Positions 1-7,868 of a DNA stretch of 64,000 nt are shown piece after piece. The notes below the pieces were generated by a model. The model was not told where the DNA came from. It did not search any database and saw only the letters and a program-made list of their open reading frames with translations. The number at the start of each line of letters is the position of its first letter. Position 1 is the stretch's first letter. Source of the DNA: Vibrio sp. 05-20-BW147 (GTDB lineage: Bacteria; Pseudomonadota; Gammaproteobacteria; Enterobacterales; Vibrionaceae); the NCBI RefSeq assembly GCF_013369385.1, contig NZ_SZTO01000002.1:1-64000 (forward strand), given 5' to 3'. Position numbers and translations under genes: made by a program.

Positions 1-2
1 AT

Positions 3-78
3 GCGACACTAGCTCAGTTGGTAGAGCGCAACCTTGCCAAGGTTGAGGTCACGAGTTCGAACCTCGTGTGTCGCTCCA
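3..78 (+). tRNA. tRNA-Gly (anticodon GCC)
   Basis: The 76-nt sequence folds as a standard cloverleaf. The 7-bp acceptor stem GCGACAC/GTGTCGC (3-9 with 68-74) is perfect. The anticodon GCC lies at 36-38 in a CTTGCCAAG-type stem-loop, the T-loop GTTCGAA is at 55-61, and the encoded 3' end TCCA is at 75-78. The GCC anticodon reads GGC and GGU glycine codons. Only two bases precede it in the window, so I cannot tell whether it is the last gene of a tRNA cluster. An intrinsic terminator follows immediately. Confidence 0.97.
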
Positions 79-84
79 AACATG

Positions 85-117
85 AAAGCTCAGCAGCAAT
101 GCTGAGCTTTTTTGTTT
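85..117 (+). terminator. Intrinsic terminator of tRNA-Gly
   Basis: An 11-bp perfect stem AAAGCTCAGCA/TGCTGAGCTTT encloses a GCAA loop and is followed by TTTGTTTT. It ends the tRNA transcript seven bases after the CCA end, so the leader that follows must have its own promoter. Confidence 0.93.
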
Positions 118-382
118 TCACCAATTCTTGAGGCTGATGTCGCCCGCGTAGCATTGTTTCCTCTCGTTTCTTTTTGTTCCGCTCTGTTGTTGTGTTTCAT
201 AGTGCGAGCTAATCGGCAAAATTATTAGTAAAACTTGTTGCCAGTTGATTTCTTATTGTGCTAAATTCGCGCGCAATCTCGGACGGTAGTTCTGGGGGAC
301 ACGCGTAGTGACCATTCAAGCTGATTGTGACACTGCGTAGGGTAGGTATCGATAAAACCTTTTGTCGATAGACGGGATACTA

Positions 383-436
383 ATGTTGCTTAAGCAGCGG
401 CATGTAAATGGGAAACCCAACGTTGAACTTTTTTAA
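383..436 (+). CDS. Possible 17-residue leader peptide
   Basis: ATG at 383 is preceded by GGGA five bases upstream and opens a 17-codon frame ending in TAA at 434. The frame reads MLLKQRHVNGKPNVELF. It runs straight through the TGGGAAACCCA hairpin and the following T-run, the arrangement expected if translation influenced termination before the polyamine operon. It is short enough to arise by chance. No residue run (for example repeated Lys or Asp codons) points to a sensed amino acid. Confidence 0.2.
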   Translation: MLLKQRHVNGKPNVELF

Positions 437-474
437 TAATCTCTCATTAATCAGCTTCATACTTCCTAAATGCC

Positions 475-490
475 CTGTTTTGCAAAACAG
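475..490. repeat. 16-bp perfect palindrome in the polyamine leader
   Basis: CTGTTTTGCAAAACAG is fully self-complementary. It lies about 180 bases before the start codon of the aminotransferase/decarboxylase gene. It could be a dimeric-regulator operator; the regulator is unknown. Confidence 0.6.
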
Positions 491-669
491 AAGCATTACC
501 GAGCCTTGATTTTAAGACCGACGCTATCACCATTTTTTTAGATGGTTGCTATTCCGTACCCGTTGTTTTGACGTTAATCGGAAGGCTTGGTCATGTCCCG
601 AACACGTACTAAGAATTGCTGAGTGCGCGAGGGGGCGAGAATCATTTTTTTTATTTCAAGGGAAAATGT

Positions 670-3549
670 ATGAGCACCGCCTTTGAAGTCGATACGAAAA
701 CTATCGCGACAATTTTTTCTTCTCAAGTTCCTGTTGTTGAGGGAATCTATGATTTAGCGCCAGATCAAGTGTTACTTGATCAGGCTGAACACGAGTCAGA
801 AGTACGTTCTTACCCACGTCGTCTGCCCATCGCTATTAAGCAAGCCTATGGCTGTTTAGTGGAAGATACTCGTGGTCAAATCTTTTTGGACTGTCTTGCT
901 GGTGCGGGTACGTTGGCTTTGGGTTACAACCACCCGGAAATCAATCAAGCGCTAAAAGAGCAATTAGATTCTGGTCTCCCGTACCAAACTCTGGATATTG
1001 CGACGACAGCAAAAACCCACTTCATCAAATCAGTGAAAGCCTTCCTACCTGAAGAGCTCGGCAACAACTGTGTGATCCAGTTCTGTGGCCCATCTGGTGC
1101 GGACGCTGTTGAAGCGGCCATCAAGCTGGCGAAACAAACCACAGGTCGCAACACCATGTTTGCTTTCCGCGGCGCATACCATGGTATGACTAACGGTACC
1201 ATGGGTATGATGGGTAACTTGAACACCAAGGCTCGTCGTACTGGTTTGATGTCGGATGTGCATTTTATGCCTTTCCCATACAGCCTACGCTGTCCGTTTG
1301 GGCTGGGTGGTGACGAAGGTGCAAAAGCGAGTATCCGCTACATCGAACGTCTTCTTAACGATGATGAGGCGGGTATCATGAAACCTGCAGCAATCATTGT
1401 TGAGCCTGTTCAAGGTGAAGGCGGTGTCATCCCTGCTCCAGCGTTTTGGTTACGTGAACTTCGTCGTATCTGTGACGAACACGGTATGCTATTGATTTTC
1501 GACGAAATCCAGTGTGGCGTCGGCAAATCAGGTTATCACTTCGCGTTTGAAGAAGCGGGCATTGTTCCTGACGTATTGTGTCTATCTAAAGCCATTGGTG
1601 GTGGTCTACCAATGTCGCTACTAGTGATTAACAAAAAGCATGACACATGGCGTCCGGGTGAACACACAGGTACCTTCCGTGGTAACCAGCTCGCGATGGT
1701 TTCTGGTGCAAAAGCGCTTGAAATTATCACGCGTGATAACCTTGTTGAACACGCAAATGTGGCAGGTCAGTACCTACGTCACGGCTTAGAAAAAATTCAA
1801 CAACGCGTGGATTGTATTGCGGAAGTTCGTGGTAAAGGCTTGATGCTTGGTGTCGAGATCCGTAAGCCAGGCACAGAACTGAACAAATTTGGTGAGCCTG
1901 TTTCTGATGGAAAATTGACTCTTGCCATTCAACGTGCTGCGCTAGAGCGCGGTTTGATGGTCGAGAAAGGCGGTCGTGACGGTTCGGTTATCCGTTTCCT
2001 TCCTCCTCTGATCATCTCTTTTGAGCAGCTTGATTTTGCCCTACGCATTTTGGAAGAAGCGATTCTCGCTGCCGGTGGCAATTTGAAAGCTGTTGAAGAA
2101 AATGCCGAGTGGAAAAAACACTTTATCCACACAGGTGTAAACGGCAGTAAAGAGTTCGCCTCGGTGATGAACCACACTACTGCGGCACTAAAGGACGCGT
2201 TTGAAGAAGTGGATGCACCGTACTCAGGTATGGATCCGAAAGCGTTAGAATCTGCGATTTACGCGGTTGATCTAGACAACAAAAACGCGCCTCTAAAAGA
2301 GATCATCGACGAAACAACAGAGCTCGTTGTTAAGAACTCTATCTTTACTCAGCACCCTGACTGTATCGCGCATTTGCACACGCCACCACTAATGCCAGCG
2401 GTGGCTGCAGAAGCAATGATCGCGGCACTGAACCAATCAATGGATTCATGGGATCAATCTTCATCAGCTACTTACGTTGAACAGAAAGTAATTAACTGGC
2501 TGTGCGACAAGTATGAGTTGGGTGCGAAAGCAGACGGTATCTTCACCAGTGGCGGTACTCAAAGCAACCAAATGGGCCTAATGCTGGCTCGTGATTGGAT
2601 TGCAGACAAGTTGAGTGGTCACTCAATCCAGAAGCTTGGTCTTCCAGATTACGCTGACAAACTGCGCATTATCTGTTCTAAGAAGTCGCACTTCACAGTG
2701 CAAAAATCCGCTTCTTGGATGGGCTTGGGCGAAAAAGCCGTTATGACCATCGATGCACACTCAAATGGCACAATGGATGTGACTAAGCTGGAAGCCGCGG
2801 TAGAGCAGGCGAAAGCTGAAGGTTTGATCCCATTTGCTGTCGTGGGTACAGCAGGTACGACAGACCACGGTGCGATTGACGATTTGAACACCATCGCGGA
2901 CGTGGCAGAAAAACACGATCTGTGGATGCACGTTGACGGTGCTTACGGTGGTGCTCTGATTCTGAGCAGTCAGAAAGCGCGCTTGAAAGGCGTGGAGCGT
3001 GCGCAATCAGTGAGTGTTGATTTCCACAAACTGTTCTATCAAACAATCAGTTGTGGTGCTGTGCTTGTTAACGACAAGCAGAACTTCAAGTTCTTGTTGC
3101 ACCATGCCGATTACTTAAACCGCGAACACGACGAACTGCCAAACTTGGTGGACAAATCGATCGCAACCACTAAACGTTTTGACGCTTTGAAAGTTTTCAT
3201 GACGATGCAAAACGTAGGTCCGAAAGCGCTAGGCGCGATGTACGACCACATTCTAGGTCAAACACTTGAGGTGGCGGACTTAGTGCGTAATACAGAAGGC
3301 TTCGAGCTATTGGCTGAACCTTCACTATCCACTGTCTTGTTCCGTTCCACTCTAGGTTCGGATCTGGATGAGTTGAATAAAACGCTGAGACTGGAGGCAC
3401 TGACTCGCGGTGTGGCAGTCCTGGGTGAAACAATCGTAGATGGCAAAACAGCGCTGAAATTCACGATTCTTAACCCATGTCTGAAGATGTCAGATTTTGA
3501 ATCTTTACTATCTAAAATCAACACTCTAGCGGCTGAGCTAGCGCAATAA
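670..3549 (+). CDS. L-2,4-diaminobutyrate aminotransferase / decarboxylase fusion
   Basis: The product is a 959-residue two-enzyme polypeptide. The N-terminal half (about 1-450) is a class-III aminotransferase that makes L-2,4-diaminobutyrate from aspartate 4-semialdehyde; its PLP lysine is K307 in LSKAIGGGLP. The C-terminal half (about 480-959) is a group-II PLP decarboxylase that yields 1,3-diaminopropane; its PLP lysine is K787 in VDFHKLFYQ. Many bacteria keep these as two genes (dat and ddc), and the fusion is known from Vibrio. I chose ATG 670 (AGGGA seven bases upstream) over an in-frame TTG at 616, which would add 18 residues of poor quality. It is first in a three-gene operon, with 15 bases to the dehydrogenase gene. 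The product feeds norspermidine synthesis. Confidence 0.95.
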   Translation: MSTAFEVDTKTIATIFSSQVPVVEGIYDLAPDQVLLDQAEHESEVRSYPRRLPIAIKQAYGCLVEDTRGQIFLDCLAGAGTLALGYNHPEINQALKEQLDSGLPYQTLDIATTAKTHFIKSVKAFLPEELGNNCVIQFCGPSGADAVEAAIKLAKQTTGRNTMFAFRGAYHGMTNGTMGMMGNLNTKARRTGLMSDVHFMPFPYSLRCPFGLGGDEGAKASIRYIERLLNDDEAGIMKPAAIIVEPVQGEGGVIPAPAFWLRELRRICDEHGMLLIFDEIQCGVGKSGYHFAFEEAGIVPDVLCLSKAIGGGLPMSLLVINKKHDTWRPGEHTGTFRGNQLAMVSGAKALEIITRDNLVEHANVAGQYLRHGLEKIQQRVDCIAEVRGKGLMLGVEIRKPGTELNKFGEPVSDGKLTLAIQRAALERGLMVEKGGRDGSVIRFLPPLIISFEQLDFALRILEEAILAAGGNLKAVEENAEWKKHFIHTGVNGSKEFASVMNHTTAALKDAFEEVDAPYSGMDPKALESAIYAVDLDNKNAPLKEIIDETTELVVKNSIFTQHPDCIAHLHTPPLMPAVAAEAMIAALNQSMDSWDQSSSATYVEQKVINWLCDKYELGAKADGIFTSGGTQSNQMGLMLARDWIADKLSGHSIQKLGLPDYADKLRIICSKKSHFTVQKSASWMGLGEKAVMTIDAHSNGTMDVTKLEAAVEQAKAEGLIPFAVVGTAGTTDHGAIDDLNTIADVAEKHDLWMHVDGAYGGALILSSQKARLKGVERAQSVSVDFHKLFYQTISCGAVLVNDKQNFKFLLHHADYLNREHDELPNLVDKSIATTKRFDALKVFMTMQNVGPKALGAMYDHILGQTLEVADLVRNTEGFELLAEPSLSTVLFRSTLGSDLDELNKTLRLEALTRGVAVLGETIVDGKTALKFTILNPCLKMSDFESLLSKINTLAAELAQ

Positions 3550-3564
3550 AGGTAACGGAAAACT

Positions 3565-4809
3565 ATGGCAATTTTACAAATTGGTGCAGGCGGCGTAGGC
3601 TGGGTAATTGCACACAAAGCAGCACAAAACAACGATGTTCTAGGTGACATTACTATCGCTTCTCGCACTTTAGACAAGTGTGAAAAGATCATTGAGTCGA
3701 TTCATGGTCGTAACAACCTGAAAGATTCAAGTAAGAAACTTGAAGCTCGTGCTGTGAATGCTGACGATGTGGACTCGCTGGTTGCACTAATTAAGGAAGT
3801 AAAACCTGATTTGGTTATCAATGCAGGTCCTCCTTGGGTAAACCTGACCATTATGGAAGCGTGTTACCAAGCGAAAGTGTCTTACCTAGATACATCGGTA
3901 GCGGTTGATCTATGTAGTGAAGGTCAGCAAGTACCAGAAGCTTATGACGAGCAATGGAAATACCGTGCTAAGTTCGAAGAAGCGGGCATCACGGGTATCC
4001 TTGGTGCAGGTTTCGATCCTGGTGTTGTTTCTGTTTTCGCTGCGTATGCAGTGAAGCACCTATTTGATGAGATCGACACCATTGACGTGATGGACATCAA
4101 CGCAGGCGATCACGGTAAGAAATTTGCAACCAACTTTGACCCAGAGACGAACCTATTGGAAATCCAAGGGGATTCTTTCTACTGGGAAAATGAAGAGTGG
4201 AAGCGCGTTCCTTGCCACACTCGTATGCTAGAGTTTGATTTCCCGAAATGTGGCAACTTCAAAGTGTACTCAATGGCGCACGATGAAGTTCGCTCGCTGA
4301 AAGAGTTCATTCCTGCTAAGCGCATTGAATTCTGGATGGGCTTTGGTGATCGTTACCTAAACTACTTCAACTGCATGCGTGACATTGGTTTGTTGAGTCC
4401 AGAGCCACTAACACTCCATGACGGTACGGTGGTTCAGCCTCTGCAAGTATTGAAAGCGATGCTGCCAGATCCAACGTCTTTGGCTCCAGGTTACACCGGT
4501 TTAACGTGTATTGGTACTTGGGTTCAAGGTAAGAAAGACGGCAAAGAGCGTAGCGTGTTTATCTACAATAACGCAGACCACGAAGTCGCTTACAAAGACG
4601 TCGAGCACCAAGCAATTGCCTACACCACAGGTGTTCCTGCGATTACTGCTGCACTGCAGTATTTCCGCGGTGCTTGGGCTGAGGCTGGCGTATTCAACAT
4701 GGAACAGTTGGATCCAGATCCGTTCCTAGAAACCATGCCAGCTATCGGCTTGGATTGGGATGTGCTAGAGCTAGCTCCTGGTCAACCAACGATTCATACA
4801 CTGAAGTAA
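3565..4809 (+). CDS. Carboxynorspermidine/carboxyspermidine dehydrogenase
   Basis: The 414-residue NADPH-dependent reductase belongs to the saccharopine-dehydrogenase-like family. It starts with a Rossmann motif, QIGAGGVGWVIAHKAA, near residue 5. By family knowledge it condenses aspartate 4-semialdehyde with 1,3-diaminopropane and reduces the imine to carboxynorspermidine; it can also use putrescine to give carboxyspermidine. GGTAACGGA lies just before ATG 3565, and the gene follows the fusion gene by 15 bases, so co-transcription is very likely. A strong hairpin follows the stop codon before the decarboxylase gene. Confidence 0.94.
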   Translation: MAILQIGAGGVGWVIAHKAAQNNDVLGDITIASRTLDKCEKIIESIHGRNNLKDSSKKLEARAVNADDVDSLVALIKEVKPDLVINAGPPWVNLTIMEACYQAKVSYLDTSVAVDLCSEGQQVPEAYDEQWKYRAKFEEAGITGILGAGFDPGVVSVFAAYAVKHLFDEIDTIDVMDINAGDHGKKFATNFDPETNLLEIQGDSFYWENEEWKRVPCHTRMLEFDFPKCGNFKVYSMAHDEVRSLKEFIPAKRIEFWMGFGDRYLNYFNCMRDIGLLSPEPLTLHDGTVVQPLQVLKAMLPDPTSLAPGYTGLTCIGTWVQGKKDGKERSVFIYNNADHEVAYKDVEHQAIAYTTGVPAITAALQYFRGAWAEAGVFNMEQLDPDPFLETMPAIGLDWDVLELAPGQPTIHTLK

Positions 4810-4840
4810 GCCTTTCGCTGTATTATTCAGTCCTATCTTC

Positions 4841-4867
4841 AAGCCGGTGCGTTGCACCGGCTTTGTT
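4841..4867 (+). terminator. Hairpin inside the norspermidine operon (partial terminator or attenuator)
   Basis: The perfect 10-bp GC-rich stem AAGCCGGTGC/GCACCGGCTT has a GTT loop and is followed by TGTTC. The T-tract is weak, so read-through into the decarboxylase gene is likely. It may lower nspC relative to the first two genes or protect the upstream mRNA 3' end. Confidence 0.6.
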
Positions 4868-4887
4868 CAGTTAAAGTGATGATAAAT

Positions 4888-6021
4888 ATGAACAAAGAGC
4901 AATTGAAAACACCATTTTTCATGATTGACGAAGCAAAGTTGATCCAAAACCTAGAGATTGCTAAGCAGTTAAAAGAAATTTCTGGGGTTAAGTTGGTATT
5001 GGCACTGAAGTGCTTTTCTACTTGGGGTGTATTCGACATCATCAAACCTTACCTAGACGGTACGACGAGCTCAGGGCCGTTCGAAGTGAAGCTAGGTTAT
5101 GAAAAGTTTGGTGGCGAAACGCACGCTTACAGTGTGGGTTATAGCGAAGATGATGTTCGTGAAGTCGCGGATCTGTGCGATAAAATCATTTTCAACTCAC
5201 AGTCTCAGTTAGCTGCGCACCGTCATATCGTTGAAGGCAAAGCGTCTATCGGTCTGCGTTTGAACCCGGGTGTGAGTTACGCAAGCCAAGATTTGGCAAA
5301 CCCTGCTCGCCAATTCTCACGCTTAGGTGTACAGGCTGATCATATTGATCCGGCGGTATTTGATAGCATTAATGGCGTGATGTTCCACATGAACTGTGAG
5401 AACAAAGATGTGGACGCCTTCATCGCGCTACTGGATTCCATCTCTGAGCGTTTCGGTGCTTATCTCAACAAACTTGATTGGGTCAGCATGGGTGGAGGCG
5501 TGTTCTTCACGTGGCCAGGTTACGATGTAGAAAAGCTGGGTCTAGCGCTGAAAGCGTTCTCTGAGAAGCACGGCGTACAGATGTATTTAGAGCCAGGTGA
5601 AGCAATCATCACTAAAACAACCGATTTGGTTGTGACGGTGGTGGATTTGGTTGAAAACGGCATGAAAACGGCGATTGTGGATTCAGCAACAGAAGCACAC
5701 CGCCTTGATACGCTGATCTACAAAGAACCAGCATCAGTGCTTGAAGCATCAGAAAATGGTGAACATGAGTACGTGATTGGTTCTTGTTCATGTTTGGCTG
5801 GTGACCAATTCTGTGTGGCTAAGTTTGACCAGCCTCTGCAAGTTGGCCAGCGTCTGCACATTCTTGATAGTGCAGGTTACACTATGGTGAAACTGAACTG
5901 GTTCAATGGCCTGAAGATGCCTTCCGTATACTGTGAACGCACCAATGGTGAGATTCAGAAACTCAACGAGTTTGGTTACGAAGACTTCAAGCGTACATTA
6001 TCTCTATGGTCGGTACAGTAA
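4888..6021 (+). CDS. nspC: Carboxynorspermidine decarboxylase
   Basis: The PLP enzyme of 377 residues has the alanine-racemase/group-IV decarboxylase fold. It removes CO2 from carboxynorspermidine to give norspermidine, or from carboxyspermidine to give spermidine. The PLP lysine is K41 in LALKCFSTW. The barrel motif SMGGGVF and the partner-subunit motif [11 protein letters not shown], with a catalytic Cys near the C-terminal third, are present. I chose ATG 4888 because it gives the usual family length and N-terminus; ATG 4879 and TTG 4852 are in frame upstream. In V. cholerae norspermidine is linked to biofilm control through NspS/MbaA; neither is present in this window. Confidence 0.95.
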   Translation: MNKEQLKTPFFMIDEAKLIQNLEIAKQLKEISGVKLVLALKCFSTWGVFDIIKPYLDGTTSSGPFEVKLGYEKFGGETHAYSVGYSEDDVREVADLCDKIIFNSQSQLAAHRHIVEGKASIGLRLNPGVSYASQDLANPARQFSRLGVQADHIDPAVFDSINGVMFHMNCENKDVDAFIALLDSISERFGAYLNKLDWVSMGGGVFFTWPGYDVEKLGLALKAFSEKHGVQMYLEPGEAIITKTTDLVVTVVDLVENGMKTAIVDSATEAHRLDTLIYKEPASVLEASENGEHEYVIGSCSCLAGDQFCVAKFDQPLQVGQRLHILDSAGYTMVKLNWFNGLKMPSVYCERTNGEIQKLNEFGYEDFKRTLSLWSVQ

Positions 6022-6050
6022 GTCCGGTTATATAGATAAGATAATAGAGG

Positions 6051-6080
6051 AGAGCAGCCAGTTGGCTGCTCTTTTTGTTT
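6051..6080 (+). terminator. Intrinsic terminator of the norspermidine operon
   Basis: The stem AGAGCAGCCA/TGGCTGCTCT with a two-base GT centre (effectively a small loop after end fraying) is followed by TTTTGTTTG. It lies between nspC and the convergent GcvR-like gene. Confidence 0.9.
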
Positions 6081-6081
6081 G

Positions 6082-6594
6082 TTAAGACTCGATAATCACG
6101 CGAGTGTCTTCACTCAAGGATTCTAGCTCGTTGGCGACGTCTTCTATGTCAAGCTCGACAGGTAATTTAATCGCCATATTAGCGGTAAATAAACTCGAGC
6201 TTACACCACCACCGCCAGCAATGAATACGCGTTGGCAGTCCATATCAAGAATGCTGATGCCTTGATTGTCAAGCACGTGAGTAATCTCATTGACAATACC
6301 GGCACGATCATTCGAGTCGAGACGAAGTTGGAAGATGGTTTCTTTGTCGTGAGCAGTTGAATCTGAATCAACAAACTGAACAATCAAATCTGGGTGAGAG
6401 CTGAAGGCATCTTTAACGGTTTGAACGTGCTGTGATGGCATGTCAATTTTAATCACTGCGGCCACTTGGTCTTCAATGAAGTTAACCTTACTGATGAGCC
6501 ATTTTCCCCCATTTTCATGAGTGATCGCCGCTAACTGTTTGATTGTTGTTGGCGAGGCTCTGCCAACGAAATTAACGATGAATAGACTGTTCAT
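6082..6594 (-). CDS. ACT-domain protein related to glycine cleavage repressor GcvR
   Basis: The 170-residue protein consists of two ACT-type regulatory modules (about 1-80 and 85-165). It has the GcvR-like beginning NSLFIVNFVGRASPTTI and a second module starting IFQLRLDSNDRAGIVNEIT, where the DRAGIV turn is the typical ligand-binding loop. GcvR in E. coli has no DNA-binding domain and works by binding GcvA. This protein also lacks a helix-turn-helix, so direct DNA binding is unlikely. The glycine-rich stretch IAGGGGVSSS in the second module is unusual. There is no gcv gene nearby. I did not assign the gcvR symbol because several ACT-ACT paralogues exist in Vibrio. Confidence 0.75.
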   Translation of the reverse strand: MNSLFIVNFVGRASPTTIKQLAAITHENGGKWLISKVNFIEDQVAAVIKIDMPSQHVQTVKDAFSSHPDLIVQFVDSDSTAHDKETIFQLRLDSNDRAGIVNEITHVLDNQGISILDMDCQRVFIAGGGGVSSSLFTANMAIKLPVELDIEDVANELESLSEDTRVIIES

Positions 6595-6744
6595 AACTTC
6601 CCCCTAGCACATCAAGCAACTTGTTGATTCAAAGAAATAATCTTTCTGTGTTCAGTGTAGAAGCTATCGATGCTGGCTAGGTTTGACTAAGGTCAAGTTT
6701 TTTAATTAATCCTTAAAGTGGAGTGACAAATTCAATCCTCGGAC

Positions 6745-6770
6745 ACAAAAAAGCGACCGGATGGTCGCTC
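6745..6770 (-). terminator. Intrinsic terminator of the DUF3943 gene
   Basis: Read on the minus strand, GAGCGACC-ATCC-GGTCGCTT is followed by TTTTGTG, a compact stem with a T-tract 15 bases after the stop codon of the DUF3943 gene. Confidence 0.85.
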
Positions 6771-6785
6771 TATGTAAGAAGTGGC

Positions 6786-7709
6786 TTAAAATGTGACTTT
6801 GAAATCAAATCCGTAGAACTGATTGTCGTATGCGTAGCCTGAGTCTAAAGCAAACTTTGCGGCATCTTGATTGCCAAACCAAGGGTTAGAGACGAAATTC
6901 ACTTCGGCACTTCCTCCCCACGCATCAGTGACCCAATAATGAATATGGCCTACAGGGTTGAGGAAAAACAAGGAAACATCACCCATGGTCGCTGAGCCGA
7001 GCACTTCACCACCATTGGCGATAATGTTCTGCTCAGTTTCGAGCATGATTTCACCGACTACCGCACCGAAGAATGGTGTGATGAAAAGGTCCTGCCAAGA
7101 TGGAATTTCGGCAAACGCTTCGACGCCATATTCCCAAAAAAAGGCAGACATAACAGAAGAGTAGAGAAACGATTCGAACTCATTGTATCCGGCGTGGCGT
7201 GCAGCAGTGTAGTAGACACCACCAAAATATGGGTGCATGACATAGTTTAAGAAATGCTCGTCTCTGTCCCAAATAGGGCCATCTGATACATTGTCTTTCC
7301 ATTTTGAACCTAAATTGCTAAGGTTGCGCGCTTCGTCATCCCACTTGGTGATACTCTCAGGCAGTAAGGTCATCAGACCAACTGTCGCGACACTCAGACC
7401 AAGGATTGTGTAAGTTTGGCCCATCAAATAGTCCCAGTCTTTATCTTGCGGGACAATGTAGTGCTTAGGTTGCTTACCTGCGTCTAGATTCAACTCGTTG
7501 TTCGATTCATCTAAAGATAGCATCGGAGTAGACTTGTAACTATACAGGTTGTCGTTAGCGCAGTACTCTTGAAGACAGTTTGTGGTGTAAGAAAAATCTA
7601 TGTGCTTACTGAAGTCATATTGTTCGGAAGCAGATGCAGAAGCGCTCAGGATGAGTCCGCTTAAAACTGTAGTTTTTAAGATTTGCTTTGACACAAAGGG
7701 TCTCCACAT
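6786..7709 (-). CDS. DUF3943-type exported protein
   Basis: The 307-residue protein begins with a signal peptide: basic start, hydrophobic core TTVLSGLILSASASA, and a likely cut near residue 28. Aromatic- and glycine-rich segments such as YAYDNQFYGFDFKVTF follow. The C-terminus ends in Phe, as in many outer-membrane beta-barrel proteins. The central part NYVMHPYFGGVYYTAARHAGYNEFESF resembles the DUF3943 family, whose function is unknown. It stands alone, divergent from the CinA-like gene, with its own terminator. An outer-membrane location is inferred from the C-terminal strand and signal peptide. Confidence 0.72.
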   Translation of the reverse strand: MWRPFVSKQILKTTVLSGLILSASASASEQYDFSKHIDFSYTTNCLQEYCANDNLYSYKSTPMLSLDESNNELNLDAGKQPKHYIVPQDKDWDYLMGQTYTILGLSVATVGLMTLLPESITKWDDEARNLSNLGSKWKDNVSDGPIWDRDEHFLNYVMHPYFGGVYYTAARHAGYNEFESFLYSSVMSAFFWEYGVEAFAEIPSWQDLFITPFFGAVVGEIMLETEQNIIANGGEVLGSATMGDVSLFFLNPVGHIHYWVTDAWGGSAEVNFVSNPWFGNQDAAKFALDSGYAYDNQFYGFDFKVTF

Positions 7710-7868
7710 TGTGGTTAGATGATCAAGTTCACAATTATCCCTTAAAGTCGGGGATATGGGAACAGTAATCCGTCATTTAGCCGAAACAATTGGCATATAA
7801 GTTCGGTCTAACTCAAGCTGAACTGCTCCAAGAGAGAGTAAGGCTACATATTTTAAGGAACTTGATTC

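Larger units (their letters stand above)
118..669 (+). promoter_or_regulatory. Long, apparently structured leader of the norspermidine operon
   Basis: This 550-base stretch holds no long ORF but much possible RNA structure. CGTAGTG (303-309) can pair with CACTGCG (331-337). TATCGA/TCGATA form a hairpin near 347-370. GTTGC-TTAA-GCAGC forms another near 385-398. A TGGGAAACCCA hairpin near 409-419 is followed shortly by CTTTTTT (429-434), which looks like an attenuator or sRNA terminator. A 16-bp perfect palindrome lies at 475-490 and ACCAT/ATGGT at 529-546. Two mini-ORFs with purine-rich ribosome-site-like sequences start at 308 (GTG, 10 codons) and 383 (ATG, 17 codons). I do not recognise a known riboswitch. 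It could be a leader attenuator, a free-standing sRNA, or both. Confidence 0.4.

Noticed and set aside
231..440. Lysine, glycine or c-di-GMP riboswitch in the polyamine leader
   Set aside because: None of the conserved core sequences of these classes is visible; only unassigned hairpins remain.
616..669. TTG start 18 codons upstream for the aminotransferase/decarboxylase fusion
   Set aside because: No good ribosome site and an atypical N-terminus; ATG 670 has AGGGA and a typical start.
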